64,000 nt of DNA from Actinobacillus sp. Its GTDB lineage: Bacteria > Pseudomonadota > Gammaproteobacteria > Enterobacterales > Pasteurellaceae. The stretch spans positions 17,391-81,390 of the forward strand of contig JAHHQX010000010.1 in assembly GCA_020026155.1 (NCBI GenBank), written 5' to 3'. Below the pieces are notes generated by a model. The model was given only the letters and a program-made list of their open reading frames with translations, did no database searches and had not been told where the DNA came from. Both the position numbers and the translations under genes were made by a program. Below, piece by piece: positions 62,462 through 64,000 of the stretch (position 1 is its first letter; each line of letters starts with the position of its first letter).

Positions 62462-62920
62462 TTATGAAGCCACGTATCCCGTATCTGCTTGCGTTGGGTT
62501 CATCGCGCCACGGCGTGCGAGCTCATCGCAAATTTCATTCTCGACATGTCCACTATGCCCCTTAACCCAGTGCCAATTTATAGAATGGCGTGCCACGGCT
62601 GCATCTAAGCGTTTCCAAAGATCTTGATTCTTAATTTTACCCTTTTTCCAGTTGGAGGCTTTCCAAGAATGAATCCATGTAGTAATGCCATTTTTCATAT
62701 ATTGGCTATCGCTATACAGATCTATTTCGCAATGTTGATTGAGTGCTTCAAGCGCTTTAATCACAGCCAAAAGTTCCATACGATTATTAGTCGTTAAAAA
62801 GTATCCTTCTGAAAGGTGTTTTTCATGTTGTTGATAACGCAAGATAGCGCCAAGTCCACCCGGACCTGGATTTCCCAAACAGGATCCGTCGGTAAAAATT
62901 TGAATTTTCTTTGGTTGCAT
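62462..62920 (-). CDS. rnhA: Ribonuclease HI
   Basis: Degrades RNA in RNA-DNA hybrids. 152 aa from ATG 62920; upstream in-frame codons run into the dnaQ promoter. Catalytic D11 (FTDGSCLGNPGPGG), the NRMELLAV glutamate, YSDSQY aspartate and the WHWVKGHSGH segment are intact. Divergent from dnaQ, the conserved rnhA/dnaQ pair. Confidence 0.97.
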   Translation of the reverse strand: MQPKKIQIFTDGSCLGNPGPGGLGAILRYQQHEKHLSEGYFLTTNNRMELLAVIKALEALNQHCEIDLYSDSQYMKNGITTWIHSWKASNWKKGKIKNQDLWKRLDAAVARHSINWHWVKGHSGHVENEICDELARRGAMNPTQADTGYVAS

Positions 62921-62990
62921 ATAAAATAAATCCCTATTAATTCTTTTTTTGCGATAATAGCGGAAAACGCGTAAAACTTTAAGGAAAAAA

Positions 62991-63773
62991 ATGACAGCAC
63001 AACAACCCAAAATTCAGCCACATCGCCAAATTATTTTGGATACTGAAACCACCGGTATGCAACAATATGGTGAACACTATCAAGGTCACTGTATTATTGA
63101 AATTGGGGCAGTGGAAGTCATTAATCGCCGCCGAACTGGGCGTGAATTACATCTTTATATCAAACCCGATCGTCCAGTTGATCCAGAAGCGCAAAAAGTA
63201 CATGGTATCAGTGATGCGGACTTAGCGGATAAGCCGAGTTTCCCTGAAATCGCTCAAGAATTTATTGATTTTATTAAAGGTGCAGAGCTGGTTATTCATA
63301 ACGCTCCCTTCGACGTAGGGTTTATGGATTATGAGTTTCGTAAACATAAATTAGGTGTGCAGACTGCAGATATCTGTACGGTTCTTGATACACTAGCATT
63401 GGCTCGCCAAATGTATCCAGGGAAACGTAATTCTCTTGATGCATTATGCACCCGCTTGAATATTGATAACAGCAAACGTACACTCCATGGCGCGTTACTG
63501 GATGCGGAAATTCTCGCGGATGTTTACCTCACGATGACAGGTGGGCAAACAAACTTATTTGATGACGAGGATGCAAACATACTTACTGACAGTAATAGCA
63601 TTCAAACGATCTCACGCAGCCATTTACCAAAAGAAGATGGACTACGTGTTATTAATGCCAATAATGAAGAACAAAAACATCACCATGATTTTTTACAGCT
63701 TGTGAATAAAAAGAGCCAAAATCATTGCTTTTGGTTATTAGATGACGCAGAAATTGTACAAGACGTACATTGA
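62991..63773 (+). CDS. dnaQ: DNA polymerase III epsilon subunit (3'-5' proofreading exonuclease)
   Basis: 260 aa. DEDDh exonuclease: Exo I D17 and E19 in IILDTETTGM, Exo II HNAPFDVGFMDYEF, Exo III HGALLDAEILADVYL with the catalytic His/Asp. QTNLFDDE is the beta-clamp-type motif (about 186-193), and the C-terminal tail binds the alpha subunit. The 66-base divergent gap to rnhA contains both promoters. Confidence 0.96.
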   Translation: MTAQQPKIQPHRQIILDTETTGMQQYGEHYQGHCIIEIGAVEVINRRRTGRELHLYIKPDRPVDPEAQKVHGISDADLADKPSFPEIAQEFIDFIKGAELVIHNAPFDVGFMDYEFRKHKLGVQTADICTVLDTLALARQMYPGKRNSLDALCTRLNIDNSKRTLHGALLDAEILADVYLTMTGGQTNLFDDEDANILTDSNSIQTISRSHLPKEDGLRVINANNEEQKHHHDFLQLVNKKSQNHCFWLLDDAEIVQDVH

Positions 63774-63807
63774 TTAAGCGGTTGATAATATTTTTGAAAA
63801 AATAGGC

Positions 63808-63836
63808 TTGACGTTTTTCTCATATCTCATTATTAT
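63808..63836 (+). promoter_or_regulatory. Promoter of the tRNA-Asp genes
   Basis: TTGACG, 17-bp spacer, TATTAT; the -10 ends 15 bases before the tRNA. Confidence 0.85.
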
Positions 63837-63851
63837 GCACCCACTTTTTGC

Positions 63852-63928
63852 GGAGTGGTAGTTCAGCTGGTTAGAATACCTGCCTGTCACGCAGGGGGTC
63901 GCGGGTTCGAATCCCGTCCATTCCGCCA
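63852..63928 (+). tRNA. tRNA-Asp (anticodon GTC), copy 1
   Basis: 77 nt with encoded CCA. Acceptor GGAGTGG pairs with CCATTCC; anticodon loop CTGTCAC; T arm GGTTCGAATCC. First of a tandem. Confidence 0.98.
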
Positions 63929-63940
63929 AAATTTCCTCAC

Positions 63941-64000
63941 GGAGCGGTAGTTCAGCTGGTTAGAATACCTGCCTGTCACGCAGGGGGTCGCGGGTTCGAA
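63941..64000 (+). tRNA. tRNA-Asp (anticodon GTC), copy 2, cut by window end
   Basis: 60 bases visible, identical to copy 1 except the acceptor: GGAGCGG instead of GGAGTGG. It starts 13 bases after copy 1. The 3' end lies beyond the window. Confidence 0.93.

Overview
The window is a gene-dense, AT-rich segment of a Pasteurellaceae (Gammaproteobacteria) chromosome. The evidence is the family-typical gene set (nrf nitrite reductase, PnuC, YihI, RpoH, TcdA next to ZnuA), the very close match of the RNase P RNA and tRNAs to enteric ones, and the short intergenic spaces. I assign it to family level only. There are no insertion sequences, prophage or CRISPR arrays; it is core genome with a few accessory islands.

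Layout. 1-3.8 kb: end of metK, sprT, then xseA, kdsC and kdsD on the minus strand. 3.8-11.4 kb: a minus-strand tetrapyrrole cluster hemA-hemCD-hemB-hemL-hemE-hemN, from glutamyl-tRNA to protoporphyrinogen, with hemC and hemD fused in one ORF. 11.7-16.9 kb: rnpB, an HdeD-like membrane protein, OmpW, rplM-rpsI with a structured leader, folD, tRNA-Pro, tRNA-Arg, pnuC and initiator tRNA-Met. 17-33 kb: housekeeping genes (tcdA, znuA, argS, yecM, rpsO, tilS, aroA, dtd, rpoH, roxA, rnfH, argR, xthA, yihI). 33-42.6 kb: gor, a two-gene membrane/spermidine-synthase-like system, an AraC/AhpD-like pair, and parE-parC. 42.7-54.8 kb: anaerobic and fermentative metabolism: an iron alcohol dehydrogenase with a near-ideal CRP promoter, nrfABCDE plus a fused nrfFG behind an FNR-like site, alanine dehydrogenase, and an opine-dehydrogenase/transporter operon with a second near-ideal CRP promoter. 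55-64 kb: rpe-gph-trpS, an LTA-synthase-like membrane hydrolase, hpt, a probable Fur-controlled small RNA, pmbA/darP, rnhA/dnaQ and tandem tRNA-Asp genes.

Two things stand out beyond the genes. (1) A 25-bp dispersed repeat, core ACGCCCCRATTTTC followed by an AT-rich tail, occurs as 19 copies at 15 loci. The copies align without gaps, sit mostly at gene ends, form inverted pairs that act as hairpins, and also lie inside three coding regions. This is the architecture of a Pasteurellaceae DNA-uptake sequence, but the core is neither of the two known types, which are nearly absent here. (2) Between hpt and pmbA there is a consensus promoter (TTGACA-17-TAGAAT) abutting a Fur-box-like sequence, followed about 110 bp later by a strong intrinsic terminator and no ORF: a candidate iron-regulated sRNA of about 120 nt.

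All coordinates and motifs were read by eye. Family names rest on recognised motifs, not on database searches.
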